In this document: piece after piece, positions 9,681 to 19,871 of the stretch
How positions within the stretch are numbered: the first letter of the stretch is position 1
Layout: the number at the start of each line of letters is the position of its first letter
Assembly: GCF_040954835.1 (NCBI RefSeq)
Contig: NW_027168298.1
Span: forward strand, 186,001-250,000
Length of the DNA: 64,000 nt
Reading direction: 5' to 3'
DNA from: Lepisosteus oculatus
Taxonomy: Eukaryota; Chordata; Actinopteri; Semionotiformes; Lepisosteidae
Program-made: the position numbers and the translations under genes
Notes under the pieces: generated by a model
What the model was told of the DNA's origin: nothing
Database searches by the model: none
The model's input: the letters and a program-made list of their open reading frames with translations, nothing else

Positions 9681-11945
9681 GCCTGAGATCATGTCCTTCT
9701 TTTGGCTCCCTCCAGTTCTGATAAAAAATCTCACTCTTAGATTTGTTAATTTTTGCGGATGAAGCCAAAGAGAAACGATCACAGCACTGCAGAGCTCTGC
9801 TAATTGAGGCATTGTCAGAGAGGAGCAGGGTCATCCATGTATAGAGATGTCTTTACCTCTCCTCCCCCACTTCCAGGCACTGGTATCCCATTAATGGCCT
9901 GATCCTGGCGCAAGGCACAGGCTAAGGGCTCCATAGCCAAAACGAATAACAAGGGGGATAATGGGCAGGCCTGCCTCACCTCTGAACAGACTTCAAAGGG
10001 GTGTGATCTATTGCCATTAACCATTACTCTGCTGTTGCTACCTGTGTACAGCAGGTTAATCCACTTTCTCATGATGGGGCAAAAATTCATGTGCTCAAGT
10101 ACCAATGTTAAGTACTGCCGGTTTAGGCGGTCAAAGGCCTTTTCTAGGTCTACACCTAAAATGCACAGAGGGAGGGAGCGATCCTCTGAGTACAGACAGA
10201 CATCCCTCAACAAGGCCAGGTTGTCGCTCATCAGGCGTCCTGCTATCCCACAAGTCTGTTCTTTCCCTACCAGTGAGGCCACTACATTTTGTAGGCGCAG
10301 GAAAAGGGCTTTGGACAGGATCTTAGTGTCCACGCCTAACAGGCTGAGGGGTCTCCAGTTCTTTATGTCATTCTTTGCTCCTTTCTTAAACAAGAGAGAG
10401 ATAGTGCCTTCTCTTAAGGAGTCAGGCAGCAATTCTGTCTTATAGCTTCCCTCGAATAGGAGCAGTAGCGGATCCTGAAGCAGATCCCAAAAGGTGCAAT
10501 AAAATTCTTTAGGGAGCCCGTCAGCACCCGGAGTTTTCCTCTTCTGTAAGCTCTCCATAGCCTGTCTCAGCTCTTCTATTGTCAAATCCCTCTCAAGTAC
10601 TTCCCTATCTTCTTCACTCAAAACGTTTTCTAGCTTTGAGGTAAAAAAATGAATTTCTTCATCCTTTACCTCTGTAGAGCTGTACAGTCTTGAGTAGAAG
10701 GCCTTGGTGCAGGAGAGGATAGCACTCGGCTCTGTTCTCTCTCGTCCCTCCTCATCAACTACACTTTCCATGACAGACTTGGAGCCTACCACTTTCCTGA
10801 AAAAGAAGCGAGTACACTTCTCATTTTCTTCCAAGAACTGCACTCTGCTTCTTAACAGCACTCCTCGACTACTTTCTTCGGCTATGCTCCGGATGTCCTT
10901 TTTTAAAAGGGTGATATCCTCGAGCACAGCGAAGCTACTGTGCAGCATCGTGTAGAGACGCTGCAGCTGCCTCTGTTTCCTGGCTAGCACTCCTCTCCGT
11001 CTGGCAGCAGCCTTCCTTCCCTCAGCCATGAAAAAGGCCTTTGTCCTCATCTTCACCTCCTCCCACCACTCTCCTACTGACCCGTACAGACACTGCAAGG
11101 ACAGCCACTGTGATAGTTTCTCCTTGTAGCAGGATACTACCCCCTCGTTCTCTAGCAGCTTAGTGTTGAGTTTCCAGAGGCCTGGGCCAAAGACAGTCCC
11201 GCCCTTGAGTTCCACTCTACACCCTAAAGCCTGATGATCTGAGAAGAAAACAGGCTGAAGAGTGACCCCAACAACTTTCACTCTCTCTGAGACAAAGCAA
11301 TAGTCAATTCTGGAGCTGCTATTCCTCCCTGACCATTTATATCCTGCTGTTGTGGGATATATACATCTATATGTGTCTGAGAGTTTAAAGTCTTGAACTA
11401 AGTTTTGCAGGGCCAGTGAGCTGGAATCCAATTTTATCAGAGAGCTAGACTGCCTGTCTGTGTGCTCTAAGATACAATTAAAATCCCCTCCCACTATCAC
11501 GTCTGTGCTACTTAACAATAGGGGAGAGAGTGCCTTGAGTAGCTCCACCCTTCCTCCCACGTCAGTAGGACAATACACATTGATTAGCCGCAGGTTAACG
11601 GTCCCCCATTCCACATCCACACAGCAACCTGCCATCTATGACCCTCTGAATACTTTTCAATTTGAAAGCCCATCCTTTGAAAAGAATGGCCACGGCAGAG
11701 GCTCTGTTGTTATTGTCCCCTGACCAAACAGAAGGCCCTTTATCCCACCTATCTTCAAAGCTTTTATACCTCTCTTGATAGGCTAAAGCACACTCCTGCA
11801 ACATCAACACATCTCCCTCTCTCTGCTGGAGGTAATCAAAGACACACTGGCATTTAACTCTGTCATTGATACCTCTGGTGTTAAGAGAAATTATGTTTAG
11901 AGCCATATTACATAAGAAAGTGGAACCAGTCTTTACAAAACACAT
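9607..11945 (-). pseudogene. LINE ORF2: endonuclease + reverse transcriptase, frameshifted and 3'-truncated
   Basis: The N-terminal part has endonuclease motifs (NIISLNTRGIND, VGGDFNCI, SRIDYCFVS, FSDHQALGC). The RT part has KTPGADGLPKEFY, LKFKKG-like FKKGAKNDIKNWRPLSLL, GVDLEKAFDRL and the catalytic YMDD near 9830. Reading frame changes near 11620 and near 9825 interrupt the protein; after the second, the palm continues briefly (NKSKSEIFYQNW) and then similarity is lost near 9680. The element is not active. The RT resembles L1/Tx1-type enzymes more than RTE or R2 types. Confidence 0.88.
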
Positions 11946-11964
11946 TTCTCTTCGGTCTCACCTG

Positions 11965-13361
11965 TTACCTTCTCTTTTTCTTTTTCTTCTTACCAATTTC
12001 CTGCCAGCCATCCTCTGAATGAGCCTTCATCAGGGTGGCAGCAGTAAAAGCGTTCACGGAGTCCATTTCAAGGAAGGGGGTAGAGGGAGGGGTGGAGGGG
12101 TTCCAGCTGTTCCCATCGCCATGCTCTCCTTCCTCCTCGCTCTGGGAGAAAACAGAGTCATTTTTCCTTTTCCTCAAGTCCAGCTCCTGGTAGCACTGAG
12201 GGGAAAGGGGTGCAGCCGATGCACCAGTCTCCTCTTCCCCCTCACCCACCAGCTATTGCAGATCCTCCGTGACGGACTGGATGGAGGAGAGGAGGGCATC
12301 TGTAGCACTTGCAGAGTCTGAGAAAAGCAGCTCCGCTGAATCCTGGGTATCGTCGCTGGACCCGCTCCACCGGTGGGGGCCCCACAATGGCCCTCGTTCT
12401 GAGGAGCAGGAGTGGGGGAGGGGTCCTCGCTGTTCTCTGGGGTTTTCAAACCCTCGTGCTTGTCTGGTGCAGTCTGCGGTTGTGGGAGCGTAGTGGATTT
12501 CTCTTCCACCGGCCCCGGAGCCACAGCAGGACTGATCCTGGCTGGAGGCTGAGACTCTTTGTTCAACAAGGGTTCTTTGTTTGACTTGTTGTTTGCTTTG
12601 GCTTTTCGGGCCGGTTTGGCTGAAACAAGCACTGCCTCATCCTTTCTCATTTTGAGTTTATTGGCGTAGGCTTGAGGGCAGTTCTTAAAAACGTGTCCTT
12701 CCGAGCCACATAAATTGCACTTTGGCAGCATTGAACAGTCAGAGGCTAAATGTCCCTGTTTGCCACAGGTCTTGCAGCATTTCACAGTGCAGGACGATGC
12801 CAGGTGTCCCACAGCACCACAGCGCCGACGCACCTTTGGTTGTCCCACATAAAAAACATAGCCATTGCAGGCGCCCAGCCGGATTGTAGAGGGCAGGTGC
12901 CTTAAGCCTCCATTTACATTGTCCGGTAGCAAGCGAACCTCGAATTTCCTTGCTCCTGTTTTTATACCGTCAACATCTCTAACCTCAGTTCCATGGTGGA
13001 CTGTGCAGTACTGCTTAAGCCAGGTGTGAATGTCCTCCGTCTTTGCCATTTCCGAGAACATAACAACATGCACCGTTTTCCTCTCTCTCTGTGTCAGAGG
13101 CTGCAAGTTGATCTTCTCAAGGGCAGGAACTTTCCCTCTTTTTGCCTCAAACACATCCACACATTGTTCAAACAGAGAATAGGTAGCAAAAACAACCTCA
13201 AATGCTTTCTGACCTGGGAGAGCGAAGATGAAATCCAAGTGCCGAGGTTCAAAGCCAAGTTCCTTCTGTAACACTTTTCTGCCTAACTGCATACGATCCA
13301 TGAAGAGGTCATCCAAAAGCTCAAAACGTACAGCATTCTTGCGGGATCCAAAGGTTGCCAT
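11965..13361 (-). pseudogene. LINE ORF1 with CCHC zinc knuckles, one frameshift
   Basis: I chose the ATG at 13361 (MATFGSRKNAVRFELL) because the second copy at 63963 is colinear from there. Two good CCHC knuckles are seen (CKTCGKQGHLASDC and CNLCGSEGHVFKNC), preceded by a degenerate one in which the first Cys is Arg (RRRCGAVGH); the 63.5-kb copy still has CRRCGVVGH. The first frame ends at 12174, while the Lys-rich tail (DGWQEIGKKKKKK) lies in another frame ending at 11965, so one frameshift lies near 12240. ORF1 proteins of this type bind the element's RNA. Confidence 0.85.
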
Positions 13362-13428
13362 CTCAAACTGCAAAACAAACACTGCTTCCAGAAAACAAGA
13401 AAACAATCCAACTACACCAACTACAGGC

Positions 13429-13457
13429 TGATCAAGGTATCTCCCCTGCCAGGTAAG
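13429..13457 (-). ncRNA. U1 snRNA 5'-end fragment
   Basis: On the minus strand this reads CTTACCTGGCAGGGGAGATA followed by CCTTGATCA. That matches vertebrate U1 from about nucleotide 4 to 30 with one mismatch, including the segment that pairs with 5' splice sites. The match stops at 13429, where sequence leading into the LINE begins, and the first three U1 bases are not recognisable. It is a fragment, not a functional U1 gene. Confidence 0.85.
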
Positions 13458-13592
13458 CCGAGAGCCGCAGGCGATGAGCCCGGAGCTGAACGGGCCCCAC
13501 TGGCTCGTTTGTAAGGCCAGGTGCATTGCCAACCACGACCGGCAGGGCAGAGGGCTTGAAGGCGGCCTGGGCTCCTGCAGCTGTCCAGCCAC
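13458..13592. other. GC-rich spacer between U1 fragment and U5 gene
   Basis: These 135 bases lie between the 5' ends of a minus-strand U1 fragment and a plus-strand U5 gene, so they could be remnants of divergent snRNA promoters. I could not recognise a convincing PSE or octamer. Confidence 0.4.
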
Positions 13593-13710
13593 GCACTCTG
13601 GTTTCTCTTCATCTCGTACAAATCTTTTGCCTTTTACTAAAGATTTCCATGGAGAGGAGCATGAATGAGTTCCATACAATTTTTGTGCTACCCTGCCTTC
13701 GGGTGGGGCG
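13593..13710 (+). ncRNA. U5 snRNA gene (variant)
   Basis: The sequence matches U5 through stem-loop I, with ACTCTGGTTTCTCTTC, the invariant loop GCCTTTTACT, and AAAGATTTCC-TGGAGAGGA. It also keeps a Sm-type site (CAATTTTTG) and a 3' terminal hairpin with a TTCG loop (CCCTGCC/GGTGGGG). U5 aligns exons during both splicing steps through its loop I. All parts needed for a functional RNA are recognisable, but the promoter is unproven and the LINE lies immediately upstream on the other strand. It is one of two full-length spliceosomal RNA genes here. Confidence 0.9.
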
Positions 13711-13818
13711 CAGCTGGGCTGGTCAAAGAGAGAAAACAAAACCGCTCACAATCGCTCTTACAATGCAGTAAGTAGCACAGGCTACTTAGGGAGTAGGCTG
13801 ATGTGTTTAAAAACAACC

Positions 13819-13891
13819 AGCACCAGGCAGGAGTCAAACCTCCAAACTCCTAATCCATAGTCAGACACATTATCCATTGCACCACTGACCC
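13819..13891 (-). tRNA. tRNA-Arg-type body with ATG (His) anticodon
   Basis: The body matches tRNA-Arg(ACG) (GGGTCAGTGGTGCAATGGAT...), but the anticodon loop is CTATGGA, giving ATG instead of ACG, a C-to-T change in a CpG. The acceptor stem has one G-G mismatch and two G-T pairs, the discriminator is T and the T-loop is TTTGACT. A T5 run follows the 3' end. Arginyl-tRNA synthetase relies on C35, lost here, so arginine charging is doubtful. It is probably decaying. Confidence 0.8.
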
Positions 13892-14923
13892 TGGTGTGAC
13901 ATTGCAGGACTGTAACCCAGAGAGCTTAGCACTGCAACTAGTAAAATATTACCCCCGGTCCATTCTTTTCCAAAAGTGAGAAACACCTGTTTTCTACATT
14001 TTGTCTGTTTTAAAATCATATCTCTTTAAACCAAACCAAGAGTTTGTCTTTTGCACTGATATTCTGATTCATTTCGATTTCCAAAGCATCATAAAATTGT
14101 CCCTTCCTCCAGACTCTACTTCTCTCTTGTAGTAGTACAGCAGACCTTTCCAGGTGAGCAGATCACAGAGTCCGAAATGAGCTTCCTCCATCAAGCAAAG
14201 TACCTGAACATGACTCTGTCATCATAAAAGCGCCCCTGTAATAAAGAAATTAAATCCGAAATCAAGAGGGCAGTTGCCTACTGAAGTTCAAGAAGTCATA
14301 AATTTTAACCTAGCAACACATTAAAGGCTGCATCTATACAAGTACGATTCTAGAAATGCTCACCAGATTACGTTTTAAGAAAGAACTGCGCCTCAGGTTC
14401 CGCCGAGATCTTAACTCGGATGGCAGGATTCAGAGTCTGGAGTGTGGAATGATGGCGCACGGAGGGTCCACATACTGTGGATCCCTCAGTGATCTTCCGC
14501 GTGTTCAAACCGCCAGCGTGTGACTCCCCTGTCCCCGTGACCTCATTGCTCTGCTCTCGCCTCTGTGCAGCTGTGCCCGACTCATGGTAAAGTGGAAAAA
14601 AATATGCCCTCAACGTGAGATTTACACTGGAGTGAGGATAGTTGTTACCTTCTTATCGTTGAAACGGATGTATGTGATATGGCGACTAGGTTCTTCTCCA
14701 TTAGCAGGCTTAAGGTTAAAGAAAAAAACATTGCTGACTTCTTTTTTTTTTGCCAGCCGCGAGCGCTGATTAGCGAGGGTTGTATTTCATATTTTGCAAG
14801 TTGCATCCATTTTAAGAAAAACAAGTCGTTCAAGACAGGAAATGAATACTTGCATTTAATTAAGTCTAGACGTATGCGGTTGTCCATAATGACCAGTTCT
14901 GTTCGAGAACACAGAACAAAAAA

Positions 14924-14997
14924 AGGCACCACTGGGATTCAGACCCAGGATCTCTTGTTTACTAAACAGGCGCTTTAACCAACTAAGCCACGGCGCC
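14924..14997 (-). tRNA. tRNA-Thr (AGT)
   Basis: A 74-nt threonine tRNA with anticodon AGT, normally edited to inosine at A34. The acceptor GGCGCCG pairs with TGGTGCC with one wobble (G-T at the inner end) and discriminator T. One C-A mismatch lies in the anticodon stem. A T7 run begins right at the 3' end, an excellent pol III terminator. The T-loop is TCTGAAT, one base from the usual TTCGAAT. Confidence 0.88.
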
Positions 14998-15376
14998 CTG
15001 GGAGTGCTGTCTTTTTGCAGCCACTTGGACACAACACTCAAACACATCTGCATTCGGTGTGTGCTCCGCCTGCTCGCTGAGCAAGTTGCCACCTTTACAT
15101 ACAATAGCAACATCGACACCAAGAGAAAGGATGACAAATGGCTTTTATCTGGAACTTTTGATGTCCAAGGAGCTCAATGTGCTTTCTGTGTACAGCAGGG
15201 CCACTGAACTCCACACTGGCCACTGAACCACAGTAGTGGCTTGCTGGCTTGACATCTCCCAAGGAAAATGTTGAAATCGCATGTGGAACAGGAAAATGAC
15301 CCTCGAGTATGAGGGAAAAAAAAGAAAAAGATCAACTGGAGTGCGCCAACCCATGTGAGGACAGCCCAGTTTTGTT

Positions 15377-15458
15377 GACGAGGTGGCCGAGTGGTTAAGG
15401 CGATGGACTGCTAATCCATTGTGCTCTGTACACATGGGGTCGAGTCCCATCCTTGTCG
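15377..15458 (+). tRNA. tRNA-Ser (GCT)
   Basis: An 82-nt class II tRNA with anticodon GCT, long variable arm and G discriminator. The acceptor GACGAGG/CCTTGTC pairs completely with one G-T wobble. The T arm has TGGGG where sister genes have TGGGT, so the B box is slightly off. No T4 run follows until about 70 nt downstream. Confidence 0.92.
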
Positions 15459-15537
15459 CTCTCCTTGTCTGACACTTGTGCCCGTTCGGTGTTGGCCCTC
15501 CTGTTCTTTGCTCCGGTACTAGAGCCGTACATTTTCT

Positions 15538-15701
15538 AGCGGTGGCTGAACATGGTATAGTAGCCTAACGTCGGTATCGAGCAGTGACAGTAACAGTATT
15601 TACATGCCGGTGCTGCCAAGTGGCTCTGGGTTGATACCGCGTTTTCACTTACTTGCAACGCAAACGGAGAAAGCGATTTTTGACAGTCTCTCGAGAGACT
15701 G
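15538..15701 (+). ncRNA. U4 snRNA-derived sequence, diverged
   Basis: The 3' domain is clearly U4: a Sm-like GCGATTTTTGACAG followed by a perfect terminal hairpin CAGTCTC-TCGA-GAGACTG, as in the U4 gene at 39025 (GCAATTTTTGACAG). A 3'-box-like GTTTAGGGATAGA follows. The 5' two thirds align only loosely (GGTATAGTAGCC versus AGTATCGTAGCC), and the U6-pairing regions are not preserved, so this is probably a pseudogene or a strongly modified variant. Confidence 0.72.
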
Positions 15702-16822
15702 CACTAGGTGTTTAGGGATAGACTTTGTCAGTTCCCCCTGGGATGATGGCCTCTCAAATAGTTTGTGATTCCTCTAGACGTTTATACAGTAGAAGCCTGC
15801 TTCGTGGCTTAAATCCAAGCTAATGTAACGAGTTAGAGGTCTGATGCAGAACTGCGAATTCAATGAACGGGAACAGTACAGTACATTGCACTGTATGTGT
15901 GAGGAAAGCTGCCCCCTTCTGTCCTTGTCGACCGAACAGAGGACTGTAAAGGATACCGCCAAGAAACTTTAGGATGCTGGTTGGAATACAGCTCCAAAGA
16001 AGCCCCTTTGGGTGTTATGTCATCAAAAAGTAAGAACAGCGACTCTCCCTTTGATCAAATGCGCAACAGAGCTGTTTTCCGTGGAGCAGGTTTCAGACCC
16101 GTAGACCTGTTTTATTTGTAGGGCAGGGCGCATTCCCAAATGCAAATCTCCTGTTTTAGAAATGCTTTGGGCGGCGTGAAGTGAAAATAAGAAATGGACT
16201 CCAGATGCACATGGAAGCAATCAAGTGTTTCATCCGAGCTGTTTCAAAGACTGCTCAAGAGCTTTCCTTTCACAGAGGCACAACGATTAATGATGGGGGT
16301 GCACCCTTCAATGCGCCTTACGACTCTAGGGAGTGATTGAGACGATTCGTAGCGTGTGCTAATTTCCCTCTATTCCCCGTGTTGCAGTGGTAGGATGACG
16401 TAAATTCCTGCTTCGACACGTAATGGCATTATAATCAAGTGCAAGAGCTGAGGGCTTTAGTTTTGTTTCGTTTTCCATGGCGTTTGTAAGCACGCAAATC
16501 AAAGGCAATTCCTGTGTCTAACAGGAATGTAAATGCTTTTGAAAGTGCAGTGTGGTGCAGCTTGTAAAATCCTTATCCACATTTGTGGTTTGTTGCTGTT
16601 TTTTTTGTCTGCCAAAACTGCATTTTGACATCCGGACGGGGAGACTTTATCATTTGAACGTGAAGCCAGCCTTAAACCCTCTGAGGCGTGTCTGTCTGCC
16701 GGCACGTATTTTGTCAAAGGTATTTATTTTTTTTTAACGGAGAGCGACTTTGAAAAGGTTTCCGCAGCCACGTCGCACTCCGTGTAAGATTAAAGGAGGA
16801 ATGCGGCGATGGCGAACTCGCT
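15702..16822. other. Array spacer, no gene seen
   Basis: Spacer between the U4-like sequence and Ser(CGA), repeated with small differences at 19872-20992. It includes the ~700-bp 5' flank that accompanies all Ser(AGA/CGA/TGA) genes (GAGCTTTCCTTTCACAGA and TGCACCC landmarks). The open frames found here are short, in changing phases and unrelated to known proteins. Confidence 0.7.
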
Positions 16823-16904
16823 GTAGTCGTGGCCGAGTGGTTAAGGCGATGGACTCGAAATCCGTTGGGGACTCCCCGCGCAGGTTTGAATCCTGCCGAC
16901 TATG
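16823..16904 (+). tRNA. tRNA-Ser (CGA)
   Basis: An 82-nt class II tRNA with anticodon CGA (UCG codons) on a body closest to Ser(AGA/TGA): GTAGTCGTGGCCGAGTGG with variable arm around GGGGACTCCCC. The acceptor GTAGTCG/CGACTAT pairs with one terminal G-T. The anticodon stem has one mismatch and the T-loop is TTTGAAT. No T4 run is near. Probably a near-functional gene with mild decay. Confidence 0.88.
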
Positions 16905-17862
16905 GCGTCTGCCGCACGTCTCCTTATGCCTGCGCGGCAAAGGCGAAGTGCCGCTTCTCCTTTCCTGGTACTATAAAAACGCTAAATCGCTTGGCCCCGC
17001 TGCCATGGAAATGAGTTCTTCAGATAACCACACATCTTGCGTTCGCACCTCTGGTGTTGTACTTATGCCTTTGAAAACCTAATGAATAAAACTGAAAGAA
17101 CCGACACAATATATAGGTGCTCGTAAAGCACGCATTAAAGAACTGTTAACAGCAAGGGTTTCAGTGGGTTAACTGAGGAGAAGGCGTGATCGCTAATTGT
17201 TGACATTGTATTTGGTGTTAGAAACATTCTTACTGTGCATGACGTGGAACAAATGTAGCCACAGAAATTGCATCACGCTTTCATGTATGCTATTGCAGAC
17301 ACCAACGTTGCCTAGATAGAAAACCGAAATAGCCGTGGGTTTGCTTGCTGGTCTGAAGGATCTCTCTTCGAATCTCTATCATTTGTCAATGGAAGTAAAA
17401 GGCGCTGCAATCTCATACGTTCAGAATTAAACCCGCAGCTGTTGTTCGACTTTATTTCTTGACTAATTACAACTTAGTGTCGCAAGAGCAGTTACATAAA
17501 CTTGTCTGGTATATTTGAACACAAATGCCGTTCTTCAATTAAAACTAACAGTACATTGTCAGGGACATTCAGTTCTATACAAACAAGAGACAGACAAGGG
17601 AATATTTCTACCTTTCATGTGGACTACGTGTTGACTTAATGATCGGAATAATTGAAAAGTTCGGGTTCATAGCCGATGCAGTGCGTGCTAATTAGAACAA
17701 CAGCAACGCTGAGCTCTTAGCACCGTACTGAGCCCAGGTGATTTCCTAAAGCTGTCAGGTGCAGTTCATTTACATGAAGGAAATCTCTTACTGAGTACGA
17801 TTACAATGCAGTAAGTAGCACAGACTACTTAGGGGAGTAGCCCGATGCATTTAAAAACGACC

Positions 17863-17935
17863 CGAGCCAGGCAGGAGTCAAACTTACAATCTCCTGATTC
17901 GTAGTCAAACGCGTTATCTATTGCGCCACTGGCCG
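17863..17935 (-). tRNA. tRNA-Arg (ACG), decaying
   Basis: Arg(ACG) body with anticodon loop CTACGAA. The first acceptor pair is C-C instead of G-C, the T stem has an A-C mismatch (GTAAG/CCTGC) and the T-loop is TTTGACT. A T5 run follows. The anticodon is intact, unlike the 13819 and 35837 copies, but the body is damaged, so function is doubtful. Confidence 0.8.
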
Positions 17936-19107
17936 TCGTGTGACATTGCAGGACTGCAACCCGGTGAGCTCAGCACTGCAACTAGTAAACTATTACCCCC
18001 GGTCCATTCTTTTCCAAAAGTGAGAAACACCTGTTTTCTACATTTTGTCTGTTTTAAAACCATATTTCTTTAAACCAAACCAAGAGTTTGTCTTTTGCAC
18101 TGATATTCTGATTCATTTCGATTTCAAAGAAAAAAAAACCTACCTTCCAAAGCATTATAAAATTGTCCCTTCTTCCAGACTCTACTTCTCTCTTTTAGTA
18201 GTACAGCAGACCTTTCCAGGTGAGCAGATCACAGAGTCCGAAATGAGCTTCCTCCATCAAGCAAAGTACCTGAACATGACTCTGTCTTCATAAAAGCGCC
18301 CCTGTAATAAAGAAATTGAATCTGAAATCAAGAGGGCAGTTACCTACTGAAATACAAGAAGTCATCAATTTTAACCTAGCAACACATTAAAGGCTGCATC
18401 TATACAAGTACGATTCTAGAAATGCTCACCAGATTACGTTTTAAGAAGGAACTGCGCCTCAGGTTCCGCCGAGATCTTAACTCGGATGGCAGGATTCAGA
18501 GTCCGGAGTGCGGACTGATGGCGCACGGAGGGTCCATATACTGTGGATCCCTCAGTGATCTTCCGCGTATTCAAACCGCCAGCATGTGACTCCCCTGTCC
18601 CCGTGACCTCATTGCTCTGCTCTCTCCTCTGTGCAGCTGAGCCCGATTCACGGTAAAGTGAAAAAAAAGATGCCCTCAACGTGAGATTTACTCTGGAGCA
18701 AGGATAGATGTTACCTTTTTATCATTGAACAGGATGTATGTGATGTGGCGACTAGGTTCAATTTTGTATCCTCTTTAAAAGATTAAGAACTGGGGTGAGC
18801 GTGATTTACCACCCTTTCAGCTAAGAACCCGACGTGCGCACCGTTTAAGCTGCATAGACTCGGTTGTTTAACTCTTCTCCATTAGCAGGGTTAAGGTTAA
18901 AGAAAAAAAACATTGCTGACTTCTTTTTTTTTTTGCCAGCCGCTAGCACTGATTAGCAAGGTTTGTATTTCATGTTTTGCAAGTTGCATCCATTTTAAGA
19001 AAAACAAGTCGTGTTAAAGACAGGAAATGAATACTTGCATTTAATTAGGTCTAGCTGTAGGCGGTTGTCCATAATGACCAGTTCTGTTCGAGAACACAGA
19101 ACAAAAA

Positions 19108-19181
19108 AGGCACTGCTGGGATTCGTACCCAGGATCTCCTGTTTACTAGACAGGCGCTTTAACCAACTAAGCCACGGCGCC
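19108..19181 (-). tRNA. tRNA-Thr (AGT)
   Basis: The best-preserved Thr gene in the window: acceptor GGCGCCG/CAGTGCC nearly complete, D arm intact, anticodon stem CCTGT/ACAGG perfect around CTAGTAA, and a T6 run immediately after the gene. The T-loop TACGAAT carries one change from TTCGAAT. Confidence 0.93.
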
Positions 19182-19555
19182 CTGGGAGTGCTGTCGTTTT
19201 GCAGCCACTTGGACACACCACTCAGACACATCTGCATTCGGTGTGTGCTCCGCCTGTTCGCTGAGCAAGTTGCCACCTTTACATACAATAGCAACATCGA
19301 CACCAAGAGAAAGGATGACAAATGGCTTTTATCTGGAACTTTTCATGTCCAAGGAGCTCAATGTGCATTCTGTGTACAACAGGGCCACTGAACTCCACAA
19401 TGGCCACTGAACCAGTGGCTTGCTGGCTTGACATCTCCCAAGGAAAATGTTGAAATCGCATGTGGAACAGGAAAATGACCCTCGAGTACGAGGGAAAAAA
19501 AAGAAAAAGATCATCTGGAGCGCTGCAACCCATGTCTGGACAGCCCAGTTTCCTA

Positions 19556-19637
19556 GACGAGGTGGCCGAGTGGTTAAGGCGATGGACTGCTAATCCATTG
19601 TACTCTGCACGCATGGGTTCGAGTCCCATTCTCGTCA
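19556..19637 (+). tRNA. tRNA-Ser (GCT)
   Basis: Anticodon GCT, long variable arm and intact T arm (TGGGTTCGAGTCCCA). The acceptor GACGAGG pairs with TCTCGTC with a G-T at the inner end. The discriminator is A rather than G, which should weaken recognition by seryl-tRNA synthetase. No T4 run lies within 70 nt. Confidence 0.9.
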
Positions 19638-19707
19638 CTCTCCATGTGTGCCCGTGTGCCTTTGGCCCTCCTGTTGTTTGCTCCAGTACTAGAGCCGTAC
19701 ATTTCCT

Positions 19708-19871
19708 AGCGGTGGCTGAACATGGTATAGTAGGCTAACGTCAGTATCGAGCAGTGACAGTAACAGTATTTACGTGCCGCTGCTGCCAAGTGGCTCTGGT
19801 TTGAGACCGCGTTTTCACTTACTTGCAACGCAAACGGAGAAAGCGATTTTTGACAGTCTCTCGAGAGATTG
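19708..19871 (+). ncRNA. U4 snRNA-derived sequence, diverged
   Basis: Tandem counterpart of 15538-15701, with GCGATTTTTGACAGTCTC and a terminal hairpin whose 3' arm now has one mismatch (GAGATTG). The following GTTTAGGGATAGA resembles a 3' box. As in its partner, only the 3' domain is securely U4. Confidence 0.7.

Larger units (their letters stand above)
9607..13428 (-). mobile_element. L1/Tx1-type LINE, 3'-truncated
   Basis: A minus-strand non-LTR retrotransposon: an ORF1 with zinc knuckles (13361-11965), then ORF2 with an AP-type endonuclease and reverse transcriptase (11945-9607). The C-terminal part of ORF2, the 3' UTR and the poly(A) tail are absent, which is unusual because LINEs normally lose their 5' end. 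The 5' side stops at a U1 snRNA fragment (13429-13457), close to a U5 gene. A second copy of ORF1 starts at the right edge (63386-64000). Confidence 0.88.
13755..17800. repeat. Tandem RNA-gene unit 1 (~4.1 kb)
   Basis: Order: Arg(-), Thr(-), Ser-GCT(+), U4-like(+), Ser-CGA(+), then about 0.9 kb of flank. The next unit (17800-21590) repeats this order with offsets of 4044-4184 bp between equivalent genes. A third copy, phased differently, spans about 34.2-37.74 kb, and its inverse about 50.5-53.95 kb. The left edge coincides with the U5/LINE segment. Confidence 0.88.

Noticed and set aside
9815-11635. YMDD-containing polymerase as part of a retrovirus-like element
   Set aside because: The protein begins with an AP-type endonuclease and has LINE-type RT motifs with a zinc-knuckle ORF1 upstream. 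It is a non-LTR element, separate from the LTR fossil at 3850-8164.
13421-13739. Extension of LINE ORF1 upstream of 13361
   Set aside because: The open frame runs through the U1 fragment and the antisense of U5, and the second LINE copy supports an ATG at the equivalent of 13361.
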